Shown one piece after another: positions 1 to 7,030 of a stretch of DNA of 10,656 bases. The position numbers were made by a program, and so were the translations under genes. Location of the stretch: assembly GCA_017483405.1 (NCBI GenBank), contig JAFUWP010000014.1:1-10656 (forward strand), written 5' to 3'. This DNA comes from Oscillospiraceae bacterium (lineage in GTDB: Bacteria > Bacillota > Clostridia > Oscillospirales > Ruminococcaceae). The number at the start of each line of letters is the position of its first letter. Position 1 is the stretch's first letter. The notes below the pieces were generated by a model that saw only the letters and a program-made list of their open reading frames with translations, searched no databases and had not been told where the DNA came from.

Positions 1-452
1 ATCTCGACCCTGATGCAAGAGGTGTATTTTTCGGATTATCGGCGATGCATACCAAGAGAGATATGCTCCGTGCCGTGATGGAAGGTGTTACGTATTCACT
101 GAGGGACTGCATGGAAGTTCTGCGCGAGATGGGCGTTTCCGTCAATGATATGATGGCCTGCGGCGGCGGCGGTTCTTCTCCTGTATGGAGACAGATGCTT
201 GCTGATTTGTATACCTGTCCCGTCAAGACGGTGGATTCCAAAGAAGGGCCTGCTTTAGGTGTAGCGATTCTGGCGGCTGTTGGTGCTGGAATGTATTCGA
301 GCGTTCCGGAGGCCTGTGATGCGATTATTCACACTGCAAATTCACAAGAGCCGATTGCTGAAAATATTCCGGAATATGAAAAATATTATCAGCTTTACAG
401 AAACATCTATCCGGCACTGAAAGAACAGTTCAAGGCATTATCCGCTTTATAA
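1..452 (+). CDS. xylB: Xylulokinase, C-terminal part (5' end outside window)
   Basis: Xylulokinase phosphorylates D-xylulose to xylulose 5-phosphate in the cytoplasm, feeding the pentose phosphate pathway. The frame is open from base 3 and gives 149 residues, roughly the last third of a family that usually has about 480-500. What is visible is the FGGY-kinase C-terminal domain: an ARGVFFGLSA segment near the start, then EGVTYSLRDCMEVLREMG, the nucleotide-binding glycine patch ACGGGGSSPVWRQMLADLY, and EGPALGVAILAAVGAG. This combination (SLRDC, GGG..SP.WRQ.LAD, EGPA.G.AILA) is typical of XylB rather than glycerol kinase, though another FGGY pentulose kinase cannot be fully excluded without the N-terminal half. 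The in-frame ATG at 45 is internal and not the true start. The stop codon shares one base with the next start, so the downstream gene is likely translationally coupled. Confidence 0.9.
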   Translation, partial: LDPDARGVFFGLSAMHTKRDMLRAVMEGVTYSLRDCMEVLREMGVSVNDMMACGGGGSSPVWRQMLADLYTCPVKTVDSKEGPALGVAILAAVGAGMYSSVPEACDAIIHTANSQEPIAENIPEYEKYYQLYRNIYPALKEQFKALSAL

Positions 453-1174
453 TGGAATTGCAGGAGAAAAAGAAACCGTTTTCCGGCAGTATTCTGAAAC
501 TGATTGCTGTCATCACCATGCTGATTGACCATTCACATGTAATACTGGAAAAATATCCGTTTTTTAAAGAGATATTTTTTGAAACAAAACCGGCATATCA
601 GCTTTCATGGTACATGATATGCCGGACAGTCGGCAGAATCGCATTCCCGATTTATGCCTTTCTGCTGACCGAAGGTTTTATGCATACACATGACCGGAAG
701 AAATATGCGCTGAATCTGTTTATCTTCGCGCTGATTTCCGAAATTCCGTGGAATCTGCTCCACGGCGGAACATGGTTCTATGAAACGCAGAATGTATTTT
801 TCACGTTATTTCTGGGACTGCTCTGCATGATAACTTATGAGACATATCGGGAAGATATCGGAAAACAATTATGTTTTCTGCTGATAATCGCCGTAATTGC
901 GATGCTCCTGAATGCCGATTACGGTCTGAAAGGAGTCGGCTTTATCTTTGCGATGTATCTGCTCAGGGAAAAGAAAATTCCGCAGATGTTTGTTTCAGGG
1001 GCATTTCTGTCGGGAAATATCTATTTCACGCTGGGTGTGATGAGTGCCTTTATTCCCATCAATCTGTATAATCAGGAACGGGGCTTTATCCGAGGAAAGT
1101 TCTGGAAATATGCATTTTATGCGTTTTATCCCGTACACATGCTGATTTTGTATCTTATCAAGAAAAACATGTAA
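452..1174 (+). CDS. TraX-family integral membrane protein
   Basis: This 240-residue polytopic membrane protein belongs to the TraX family. The family is named after the F-plasmid protein that acetylates the pilin N-terminus, but chromosomal members in Firmicutes have no settled role. Family features are visible in order: LKLIAVITMLIDHSHVIL near residues 15-32, then GRIAFPIYAFLLTEGFMHT followed by the basic RKKYALNLFIFALISEIPWNL, the QNVFFTLFLGLL segment, and near the C-terminus YNQERG, then KYAFYAFYPVHMLILYLI. Several hydrophobic spans alternate with short basic loops. The length is normal for the family. The start ATG overlaps the xylulokinase stop (TAATG). The only purine-rich stretch upstream is a weak AAGG at 432-435, too far for good initiation, so translation probably depends on reinitiation after xylB. 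The family call is firm; any acyltransferase activity on a cell-surface substrate is inference. Confidence 0.85.
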   Translation: MELQEKKKPFSGSILKLIAVITMLIDHSHVILEKYPFFKEIFFETKPAYQLSWYMICRTVGRIAFPIYAFLLTEGFMHTHDRKKYALNLFIFALISEIPWNLLHGGTWFYETQNVFFTLFLGLLCMITYETYREDIGKQLCFLLIIAVIAMLLNADYGLKGVGFIFAMYLLREKKIPQMFVSGAFLSGNIYFTLGVMSAFIPINLYNQERGFIRGKFWKYAFYAFYPVHMLILYLIKKNM

Positions 1175-1197
1175 TTTTCAGAAAGGATGTGTTCAGA

Positions 1198-1416
1198 ATG
1201 AAAGAAGAAATTTTTGAATCTCATGAAGCACTCGCCGAACTCGTCAGAAAAAGAAAACAGCGAAAAAGAATTCTCGCTTTTGTTCTGGCAGTAACGATGC
1301 TTGTCACCTTTGCGATTCCCATCAGTATGATGATTCCAGTGCAGAATCCTGCATCAGTGACGGATACCGATGACGGCATGAAAGCACCTCTTTATTCCGC
1401 TGATGCGGAAATATAA
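1198..1416 (+). CDS. Small single-span membrane protein of unknown function (72 aa)
   Basis: I do not recognise this protein. Starting at the ATG at 1198 it has 72 residues. A charged N-terminus (MKEEIFESHEALAELVRK) is followed by a very basic stretch RKRKQRKR, then one hydrophobic span of about 22-25 residues (ILAFVLAVTMLVTFAIPISMM), and a short polar, acidic tail. By the positive-inside rule the N-terminus should lie in the cytoplasm and the tail outside. The GTG at 1189 would add three residues, but it sits only 2-3 bases after the AGAAAGG ribosome site (1180-1186). The ATG at 1198 leaves an 11-base gap and is preferred. The gene lies 23 bases after the TraX gene and before a palindrome, so it is probably the last gene of the xylB transcript. 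It could also be an uncleaved signal-anchor peptide; no lipobox or clear signal-peptidase site is seen. Confidence 0.6.
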   Translation: MKEEIFESHEALAELVRKRKQRKRILAFVLAVTMLVTFAIPISMMIPVQNPASVTDTDDGMKAPLYSADAEI

Positions 1417-1423
1417 CTTTTCA

Positions 1424-1449
1424 GAATCCTGCGGAATTCCGCAGGATTC
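1424..1449. terminator. Perfect palindrome, probable terminator of the xylB-traX group
   Basis: A 26-base perfect inverted repeat (13-base arms, GAATCCTGCGGAA and its reverse complement) starts 8 bases after the stop of the small membrane protein gene. As RNA it would fold into a stem of about 11 pairs closed by an AATT loop. The run after it (AACATTTTGC) holds only four T residues, so it is a weak intrinsic terminator by sequence. Being symmetric, it could also stabilise the 3' end or bind a dimeric protein. Confidence 0.55.
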
Positions 1450-1519
1450 AACATTTTGCTACAAATTATGCACTTTTTAAATCTGAAATAATCCAATCTG
1501 TTGAATTTCTGAATAGCCG

Positions 1520-1548
1520 TTGCATTTGATTTTTTTGTGTGTTATAAT
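1520..1548 (+). promoter_or_regulatory. Sigma-70-type promoter with extended -10, upstream of the lipoprotein gene
   Basis: A perfect -10 box TATAAT lies at 1543-1548 and is preceded by TGT at 1540-1542, giving the extended -10 pattern TGnTATAAT. A partial -35 box TTGCAT (TTG matching consensus) lies at 1520-1525, with a 17-base spacer that contains a T-run. Transcription would start near 1555, leaving a leader of about 35 bases before the ATG at 1589. This separates the hydrolase gene from the upstream xylB group. Confidence 0.7.
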
Positions 1549-1588
1549 AAAAATCAGAAAGATATGAAAAAGAAAGGGTGCAAGATTG

Positions 1589-2818
1589 ATGAAAAATACA
1601 AAACAGTTTGCGGTACTGCTGTCGGCTTTGATGCTCGCATCAGCCATGACGGCATGTAATGAAACCACTTCTGCTGAAAATACGCAGGAAACGGCCGAAG
1701 CCGTTACCGAAGAAATCGCCGAAACAGAAGCTCCTGTCAAGACCGAAACACCGGCGGAAGATATGCTCCGCATCGCACAGCAGGGGATGTTTTCTTCCGG
1801 AGGAATTGTCACGAGCGCAGTCGCAGGCGATTATGACCCTCAGCAGAGCTGGAAGGACAAAACCAGAGCCGGAAATACTGCACATGTTGACCATGCCAAT
1901 GTATTCTATCAGATTCCAGCCGAAGATAACGGCAATCCGATAGTATATCTGCATGGCTATCGGCAGTCGCGGATGTGCTGGATGACCACTCCTGACGGCA
2001 GAGATGGCTTTTCCACGCTGTTCATGAAGAACGGTCACAGTGCGTTCTTAGTTGACCAGCCTCGGAGAGGCGAAGCAGGCGCGACTACTGAAATTTCCGA
2101 AGATACTGACCTCGATATGTGGTATGGCGACCTCAGAAAATATGATGAAGAATCAGAAGAATATTATTATGAGGATGATTTGGAATATCCCGAAACAGCA
2201 ACCAAATATCAGCCGGCAGACCAAGCATGGTACACCTATTACAGAATCGGCGAAACCGAAGGCAAGACGAATCCGAAATCGCAGTTTCCGGAGGATAATG
2301 ATTCTCTGAATCAGTTCTTGCGTCAGGCGACTCCGAACACCGGAAATTATGACAGGGTTGTGATTTCCAAAGCACTGGGCGAAGTCATGAGCGATGTCAG
2401 GGAGATGACCGGAAATAAAGCCATCTTTATGGCACACGGCGAAGGCTGTTCCGTAGCGTGGGATTTATCAGTTGAAAATCTTTCGGCAGTTGTGGCGATT
2501 GAACCCATCAGCGTACCGAGCACCAGTTCGGTACAGTATCAGAAATTAATTGAAGCGAATATTCCGATTGTGATTTATTTCGGTGATTATATCGAAGACG
2601 GCGATTCGGAACTGACTTCTACGGAATACTGGCAGGAAGTGCATGAGAAAGTCACTGCCTTTGCGGAGCAGTATCGGGAAGACGGCGGAGACTGTACTGT
2701 CGTTGACCTTCCGGAAGAAGGCATCATGGGGAATTCGCATTTCATGTTTCAGGAGAAAAACAATCAGGAAATTGCAGATTTAATTGAAAAATGGCTCGGC
2801 GAACACGGCCTGAACTAA
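1589..2818 (+). CDS. Secreted lipoprotein with alpha/beta-hydrolase fold, nucleophile serine apparently replaced by glycine
   Basis: This is a 409-residue predicted lipoprotein. A basic N-terminus and hydrophobic stretch lead to AMTAC with the lipid-bearing cysteine at C23. A Thr/Glu-rich linker (about residues 24-57) follows, then an alpha/beta-hydrolase domain. Landmarks are PIVYLHGYRQSR (118-128; HG oxyanion region), TTPDGRDGF (133-141), FLVDQPRRGEAG (153-164), the nucleophile-elbow region FMAHGEGCS (280-288), VVAIEPIS (301-308) and the C-terminal GNSHFMFQEKNNQEIADLI (381-399), where H384 fits the catalytic histidine. The canonical G-x-S-x-G serine corresponds to G284 (codon GGC at 2438-2440), so it may be inactive as a serine hydrolase or use another residue. 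An acidic, tyrosine-rich insert lies at about 184-200. The ATG at 1589 has AAAGGG at 1573-1578 with a 10-base spacer; a TTG at 1586 would add one residue. It is a single-gene unit between its own promoter and a terminator. The substrate is unknown. Confidence 0.75.
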   Translation: MKNTKQFAVLLSALMLASAMTACNETTSAENTQETAEAVTEEIAETEAPVKTETPAEDMLRIAQQGMFSSGGIVTSAVAGDYDPQQSWKDKTRAGNTAHVDHANVFYQIPAEDNGNPIVYLHGYRQSRMCWMTTPDGRDGFSTLFMKNGHSAFLVDQPRRGEAGATTEISEDTDLDMWYGDLRKYDEESEEYYYEDDLEYPETATKYQPADQAWYTYYRIGETEGKTNPKSQFPEDNDSLNQFLRQATPNTGNYDRVVISKALGEVMSDVREMTGNKAIFMAHGEGCSVAWDLSVENLSAVVAIEPISVPSTSSVQYQKLIEANIPIVIYFGDYIEDGDSELTSTEYWQEVHEKVTAFAEQYREDGGDCTVVDLPEEGIMGNSHFMFQEKNNQEIADLIEKWLGEHGLN

Positions 2819-2825
2819 AAAAAGC

Positions 2826-2857
2826 CCTGACTTCTGGTTTCAGAAGTCAGGTTTTTT
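2826..2857. terminator. Bidirectional intrinsic terminator shared by convergent genes
   Basis: CCTGACTTCTG (2826-2836) and CAGAAGTCAGG (2841-2851) form a perfect 11-pair stem with a GTTT loop. Six T residues follow on the plus strand (2852-2857). On the minus strand the hairpin is followed by GC and then a run of seven T (the A-run at 2817-2823), so it should also stop transcripts from the transketolase genes. It begins 8 bases after the lipoprotein gene stop and 8 bases separate its T-run from the transketolase stop. Confidence 0.9.
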
Positions 2858-2864
2858 GCTTTTC

Positions 2865-3815
2865 TTACTTATTCAGTACTCTCTTGACGGTTGCGATGAT
2901 GTTTTCGCTGGAAAGTCCGAATTCTTTCAGCAGGTCAACCGCAGGGCCGGAATGGCCGAATTCATCATTGACACCGATTTTCGTCACCGGAACAGGACAG
3001 CATTCTGTTACGCAGTCAGCGACAGCACTGCCCAGACCGCCGATGATGCTGTGTTCTTCGACAGTCACAATTCTGCTGGTTTCCTTAGCGGCCTTACAGA
3101 TAAGTTCCTTATCGAGCGGCTTGATGGTGTGGATATTAATCACTCTTGCGGAGATGCCTTCTGCTTTGAGTGCATCAGCCGCATTGACAGCTTCGCCGAC
3201 CATCAGACCAGTCGCAACGATGGTGATTTCATCCTTATCGGATTCTCTGAGCGTGATACCCTTGCCGAGTTCAAATTTGTAAGTGGCAGGGTCATTCAGC
3301 ACCGGAGCGGCTAATCTGCCGAATCGCATATAAACAGGGCCTTCGTGAAGGATGGCGGCTTCGACAGCGGCTTTAGCTTCGACATCATCACTCGGAACGA
3401 TGACAGTCATTTCCGGAATTGTGCGCATCAGGGCAATATCTTCATTGCACTGATGAGTTGCACCATCTTCGCCGACAGAGATGCCGGCATGAGTTGCGCC
3501 GATTTTCACATTCAGATGCGGATAACCGACAGAGTTTCTGACAATTTCATAAGCGCGTCCGGCGGCGAACATCGCGAATGTGCTCGCGAACGGAATCATT
3601 CCGGATGCCGCTAATCCGGCGGCAACGCCCATCATGTTAGCTTCGGCGATACCGCAGTCAAAGAATCTGTCCGGATATGCCTTCTTGAAGATGCCTGTTT
3701 TGGTAGCGGCGGCAAGGTCAGCATCGAGAACGACCAGTTTCGGATATTTTTCTGCTAAATCTCTCAGAGCTTCGCCGTAGCTTTCTCTGGTAGCCTTTTT
3801 GATTACATCAGCCAT
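2865..3815 (-). CDS. Transketolase, C-terminal subunit (pyrimidine-binding and C-terminal domains)
   Basis: This 316-residue protein is the second half of a two-subunit transketolase. With its partner it transfers two-carbon ketol units between pentose, hexose and erythrose phosphates, using thiamine diphosphate. The pyrimidine-binding domain (about residues 5-170) shows FFDCGIAEANMMGVAAGLA with the catalytic glutamate E58, GMIPFASTFAMFAAGRAYE, and GATHAGISVGEDGATHQ with H121. The C-terminal domain carries ITIVATGLMVGEAVNAADAL and VTVEEHSIIGGLGSAVAD. The length matches the usual C-terminal subunit of about 310 residues. The ATG is preceded by GGAGG, 9 bases upstream and inside the 3' end of the partner gene. 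Only 4 bases separate the two genes, so synthesis is probably coupled for 1:1 assembly. The call is firm; whether it prefers pentose phosphates over related ketol substrates is inferred from the family. Confidence 0.92.
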   Translation of the reverse strand: MADVIKKATRESYGEALRDLAEKYPKLVVLDADLAAATKTGIFKKAYPDRFFDCGIAEANMMGVAAGLAASGMIPFASTFAMFAAGRAYEIVRNSVGYPHLNVKIGATHAGISVGEDGATHQCNEDIALMRTIPEMTVIVPSDDVEAKAAVEAAILHEGPVYMRFGRLAAPVLNDPATYKFELGKGITLRESDKDEITIVATGLMVGEAVNAADALKAEGISARVINIHTIKPLDKELICKAAKETSRIVTVEEHSIIGGLGSAVADCVTECCPVPVTKIGVNDEFGHSGPAVDLLKEFGLSSENIIATVKRVLNK

Positions 3816-3819
3816 ATAC

Positions 3820-4662
3820 TTACGCCTCCAGTTCTGCCAGAGCTGATTTCAGCTCATTCATAGCCTGTTCGTACTGTTCTGCATTCGGAGCAGAGCCGTG
3901 CCATGATACCTGATTTTCCATGAAGGAAACGCCCTTACCCTTGACACTTTTCTGAATGATAGCGACAGGCTTTCCGGTGATGGTTTCGGCTTCTTGGAAA
4001 GCGGCATCAATCTTGTCGAAATCATGAGCATCATCGACAACAATCACATGCCAGCCGAACGCGCGGAATTTTTCGTCAATCGGTTCAGGAGAGCAGACTT
4101 CTGTAATTTTGCCGTCAATCTGGAGACCATTGTTATCGACAATGGCGGTGAGGTTATCCAGCTTGTAATGTGCCGCGAACATAGCGGCTTCCCATACTTG
4201 ACCTTCTTCGATTTCGCCGTCACCTAAGATGGTATATACATGATAATCTTTCTTGTTGATTTTTCCGGCGAGAGCCATACCGCAGGCCGCGGAAATACCC
4301 TGACCTAAAGAACCGCTGGACATATCCACACCAGGGATGTGAATGCAGGGATGTCCCTGCAACAGTGCGCCGATATGACGGAGAGACTCTAATTCTTTCT
4401 TATCGAAATAGCCTTTTTCAGCCAGAACGGCATATAATGCCGGAGCAGTATGACCTTTCGAGAGCACCAGTCTGTCACGGTTATCATCATCAGGATTCTG
4501 GGCATTGACATTCATCTTGTTATAATACAGATAAGTCAATAAATCAGCAATCGAGAGAGAACCGCCAGGATGACCGGATTTTGCATGGAATGTTCCTGTC
4601 AGAACACCCATGCGGACATTGACAGCCGTTTTCATGAGCTGTTTTTTCAGTGTTTCGTCCAT
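3820..4662 (-). CDS. Transketolase, N-terminal subunit (diphosphate-binding domain)
   Basis: This 280-residue protein is the thiamine-diphosphate-binding half of a split transketolase; the other half follows immediately downstream. Family motifs are in order: HAKSGHPGGSLSIADLL (26-42, with H31), LVLSKGHTAPALYA (65-78, with H71), LLQGHP (100-105, active-site H103/H104 region), SSGSLGQGISAACGMA, and the metal and diphosphate motif LGDGEIEEGQVWEAAMFA (GDG at 147-149) ending with VDNNG (N178). The length is normal for the subunit (about 270-280). The ATG has a strong GGAGG seven bases upstream, which fixes the start. A 43-base gap separates it from the esterase gene upstream; it contains only a weak 6-pair hairpin (TAACAG/CTGTTA, about 4686-4703) without a T-run, so read-through from the operon is likely. 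Confidence 0.93.
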   Translation of the reverse strand: MDETLKKQLMKTAVNVRMGVLTGTFHAKSGHPGGSLSIADLLTYLYYNKMNVNAQNPDDDNRDRLVLSKGHTAPALYAVLAEKGYFDKKELESLRHIGALLQGHPCIHIPGVDMSSGSLGQGISAACGMALAGKINKKDYHVYTILGDGEIEEGQVWEAAMFAAHYKLDNLTAIVDNNGLQIDGKITEVCSPEPIDEKFRAFGWHVIVVDDAHDFDKIDAAFQEAETITGKPVAIIQKSVKGKGVSFMENQVSWHGSAPNAEQYEQAMNELKSALAELEA

Positions 4663-4705
4663 GAGTAAACCTCCAATTTATAATTTAACAGTCAGTGCTG
4701 TTATT

Positions 4706-5293
4706 TCATAATTTATCAATATTGAAAATATCATCATTCAATTCAGGCTCCCACTTTGCCGTAAACCATTTTTCATGCATCCGGAAGATAGCTTCCAGAG
4801 GCAGAGTTGAGCCTGGATGACCGCCGTCCGGAACAAGCTCGCAGTTTTCCTTTCCGAGCATGGCGATAATATAATTATGCGTGTCCAGAACATCATCATT
4901 CAGCCCGATAACGGCATGAGTAAGGCCGGCATAATAGGAATTCATGAATTCAAAATTTCTGGTATAGCGCAGATATTCGGCCAGAAATCCCTTATCTGTC
5001 ACGCCTGCTTTCGCAAAAAAGATATGCGGTGTAATGCAGGGATTAATCAGCACAGCCGGACAGCCTTTCATATTGCTGACTGCCTGTGCGAAATATCCGC
5101 CCATACTGCTCCCGACAACCGCTTCACAGTGTTCGGATTTGTATAATTCTGTCAGTCTGGCTATCAAGTCTCTGGGAGATTCATGATCATAGTCAATCTG
5201 AGGGGAAATCACTTCATAACCGCAGGCTTTCAGTGCATAGCAGGCAGAATTTTCTGCTGCTGCATGATAGCCGTGAAGATTCAGGATTTTCAT
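4706..5293 (-). CDS. YqiA-like small alpha/beta-hydrolase (UPF0227-type esterase)
   Basis: This cytoplasmic esterase-like protein has 195 residues from the ATG at 5293. It resembles the YqiA/UPF0227 family, whose E. coli member hydrolyses short-chain and palmitoyl esters and whose cellular substrate is unknown. Visible features are the N-terminal strand ILNLHGYH (3-10), the nucleophile elbow VVGSSMGGYFAQ (59-70, S63), AVLINPCITPH (80-90), GLNDDVLD (130-137, candidate acid D133 or D134), and PDGGHPGSTLPL (155-166, H159). The catalytic triad therefore looks complete. Tandem ATGs occur at 5296 and 5293. AGAGG lies only 4 bases before the first and 7 before the second, so the second is preferred. 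The start overlaps the stop of the HAD phosphatase gene (ATGATG containing TGA), indicating translational coupling. No signal peptide is seen. Confidence 0.82.
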   Translation of the reverse strand: MKILNLHGYHAAAENSACYALKACGYEVISPQIDYDHESPRDLIARLTELYKSEHCEAVVGSSMGGYFAQAVSNMKGCPAVLINPCITPHIFFAKAGVTDKGFLAEYLRYTRNFEFMNSYYAGLTHAVIGLNDDVLDTHNYIIAMLGKENCELVPDGGHPGSTLPLEAIFRMHEKWFTAKWEPELNDDIFNIDKL

Positions 5294-6114
5294 CATATCA
5301 CCTCTTGATTCAGAATTTTAGCGATTAATTCCGAAATTGCGCCTTCTTCGCAGGTTCTGGAAAGCACTAAATCTGATATGGCCTTTACAGATTCCGCGGC
5401 ATTGGCCGGACATACTGCCAAATCAGCCGCTTTGAGCAGTTCAATATCGTTATCATAATCGCCGAACCCGATGAATTTGAAATCTTTCATAGGCGGAAGT
5501 TTCCGGTATTCATCCAGAGCCGAGCCTTTGGAATTCCCGACAGGGAGCATTTCATAGAATTTCAGTTCCGAACGGGTGAAATCGACATTCTGAAAATGCT
5601 TGTCCGCGATATATTTCATAAAAGCCGGCATATCATCCGGAGACATCGCAAACAGCACTTTCAGCCATGTACCCTGAACTTCTTCGACAGTGCCGTATTT
5701 CGGAATCACACCGCAGACCTGAACATGCTGTTTTTCATATTCGGTATTATTGATAACCCATGTATCCTCGGCGCAGAGCACTTCAACACCGACATGAGGA
5801 TTTTCTTTCAGGATTTCGGCAGTCATGGCTTTGGCATCTTCCGGAAGTGCCTGCAAAATCTTTCGTTCTCCGGAACGCGGATGGTAAATCATACCGCCGT
5901 TGAAGACAATCGCCGGACTTTCGAGTTTCAGTGCATCCATATACTGCTGAGAGGCCTGTATCGTCCGGCCTGTTGCAATCGTGAATCTGTAATTTTCATC
6001 AGAGATAAAATTCCAGATATTCTGACAGTCTTCCGGACGCGGAATCTTACTTGACGGGAGCAGTGTGCCGTCTAAATCCGAAACGATACAGATTTTTTGA
6101 TTTGATTTTATCAT
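5293..6114 (-). CDS. Cof-type HAD-superfamily phosphatase
   Basis: This is a 273-residue member of the Cof/YidA-like class IIB HAD hydrolases, which dephosphorylate sugar phosphates, flavin nucleotides and similar small molecules. All four motifs are present: motif I SDLDGTLL (nucleophile D13 and acid D15), motif II TIATGRT (T48), motif III GNSKGSAL (K196), and motif IV GFGDYDND (D219, D223). The cap domain lies between motifs II and III (about residues 80-190). The substrate cannot be read from the sequence. The ATG at 6114 puts the nucleophile at the usual distance from the N-terminus and leaves a 4-base gap from the pseudouridine synthase stop. An alternative TTG at 6132 would add six residues and overlap the upstream gene by 14 bases. 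Neither start has a strong ribosome site (GTGAG three bases before the ATG), so coupling to the upstream gene is likely. Confidence 0.88.
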   Translation of the reverse strand: MIKSNQKICIVSDLDGTLLPSSKIPRPEDCQNIWNFISDENYRFTIATGRTIQASQQYMDALKLESPAIVFNGGMIYHPRSGERKILQALPEDAKAMTAEILKENPHVGVEVLCAEDTWVINNTEYEKQHVQVCGVIPKYGTVEEVQGTWLKVLFAMSPDDMPAFMKYIADKHFQNVDFTRSELKFYEMLPVGNSKGSALDEYRKLPPMKDFKFIGFGDYDNDIELLKAADLAVCPANAAESVKAISDLVLSRTCEEGAISELIAKILNQEVI

Positions 6115-6118
6115 AAAC

Positions 6119-7030
6119 TCACATCTTTTCAAATTTGTTTAGTAATTTCTGAAAATATTCAGGAGCAGGACGTTCAAATTCGAGATACGCGCCTGTCCGC
6201 GGATGGATAAAGCCGATTTTCCGCGCGTGAAGGCATTGCCCCTGCACTCCCTTGACGGCTTTTCCATAGACATCATCGCCATAGACTGGATGCCCGATAT
6301 AAGCAAGATGCACTCTAATCTGATGGGTTCTTCCGGTTTCGAGGATTAATTTCAGATGCGCAAAACCGCCGTATTGCTTTAACACTTCGTAATGCGTGAC
6401 AGCATCTTTGGAATTTTTATCCGTCACACACATTTTTTTCCGGTCGGCGGTGCTTCTGCCGATGGGTGCATGAATCGTTCCGGCCGAATCCGGAAAGCTC
6501 CCGACAGCAATCGCTTCATATTCTCTGGTAAAACTATGTTCTTTAATCTGTTCGGCAAGCCCCTGATGCGCCATATCATTTTTCGCGACAATCAGCAGAC
6601 CGCTGGTATTTTTATCAATCCGATGGACGATTCCAGGGCGGATGACTCCGTTGATGCCGGATAAACTATCCTTACAGTGGAATAATAACGCATTCACGAG
6701 GGTTTCATCATAATTTCCGGCGGCCGGATGGACAACCATACCTTTCGGCTTGTTGACAACAAGTAAATCATCATCTTCATAGACAATATCCAGCGGAATG
6801 TCCTGCGGAACGACTTCGATTTCTTCCGGCGGAGGAATCAGAACTTCGATATTCGCACCGGATTTCGGCCGGAAATTTTTCGGAATCGGCTTGCCGTCTG
6901 CGGTGACGTTTCCGGTGGCGATAAGCCCCTGCACGGCGCATCTTGTCAGGCCGATGTCAAGGCTTGCTATCCACTTGTCGAGCCGTGAACCTTCGGCATC
7001 GGCCGGAAAAATCAATTCATGTCTTGTCAT
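6119..7030 (-). CDS. rluD: RluA/RluD-family 23S rRNA pseudouridine synthase
   Basis: This 303-residue protein isomerises uridine to pseudouridine in RNA, most likely in 23S rRNA. An N-terminal S4 RNA-binding domain (about residues 14-65: SRLDKWIAS, then VTADGKPIPKNFRPKSG) precedes the catalytic domain. Catalytic landmarks are DIVYEDDDLLVVNKPKGMVVHP (81-102), RPGIVHRIDKNTSGLLIVAKND (131-152) with the catalytic aspartate D139, and the C-terminal GRTHQIRVHLAYIGHPVYGD. The order S4 then HRxDxxTSG is that of the RluD/YlyB group. The ATG at 7030 has AGGAG ten bases upstream and lies within the 3' end of lspA (14-base overlap), reproducing the lspA-ylyB pairing of Bacillus. Family and reaction are firm; the exact modified position is inferred. 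Confidence 0.92.
   Translation of the reverse strand: MTRHELIFPADAEGSRLDKWIASLDIGLTRCAVQGLIATGNVTADGKPIPKNFRPKSGANIEVLIPPPEEIEVVPQDIPLDIVYEDDDLLVVNKPKGMVVHPAAGNYDETLVNALLFHCKDSLSGINGVIRPGIVHRIDKNTSGLLIVAKNDMAHQGLAEQIKEHSFTREYEAIAVGSFPDSAGTIHAPIGRSTADRKKMCVTDKNSKDAVTHYEVLKQYGGFAHLKLILETGRTHQIRVHLAYIGHPVYGDDVYGKAVKGVQGQCLHARKIGFIHPRTGAYLEFERPAPEYFQKLLNKFEKM

Noticed and set aside
1477..2038. Minus-strand open frames over the lipoprotein gene
   Set aside because: They are antisense to a gene with signal peptide, lipobox, promoter and ribosome site, and show no protein family features.
2791..3282. Plus-strand open frames over the transketolase C-terminal subunit gene
   Set aside because: They are antisense to clear thiamine-diphosphate enzyme motifs, and the first runs through the terminator hairpin.
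2865..4662. Reading the two-gene transketolase as 1-deoxyxylulose-5-phosphate synthase or as one frameshifted gene
   Set aside because: Each half has its own start and a strong ribosome site, each has the normal length of a dedicated subunit, and the split falls between domains. DXS is usually a single chain of about 620 residues.
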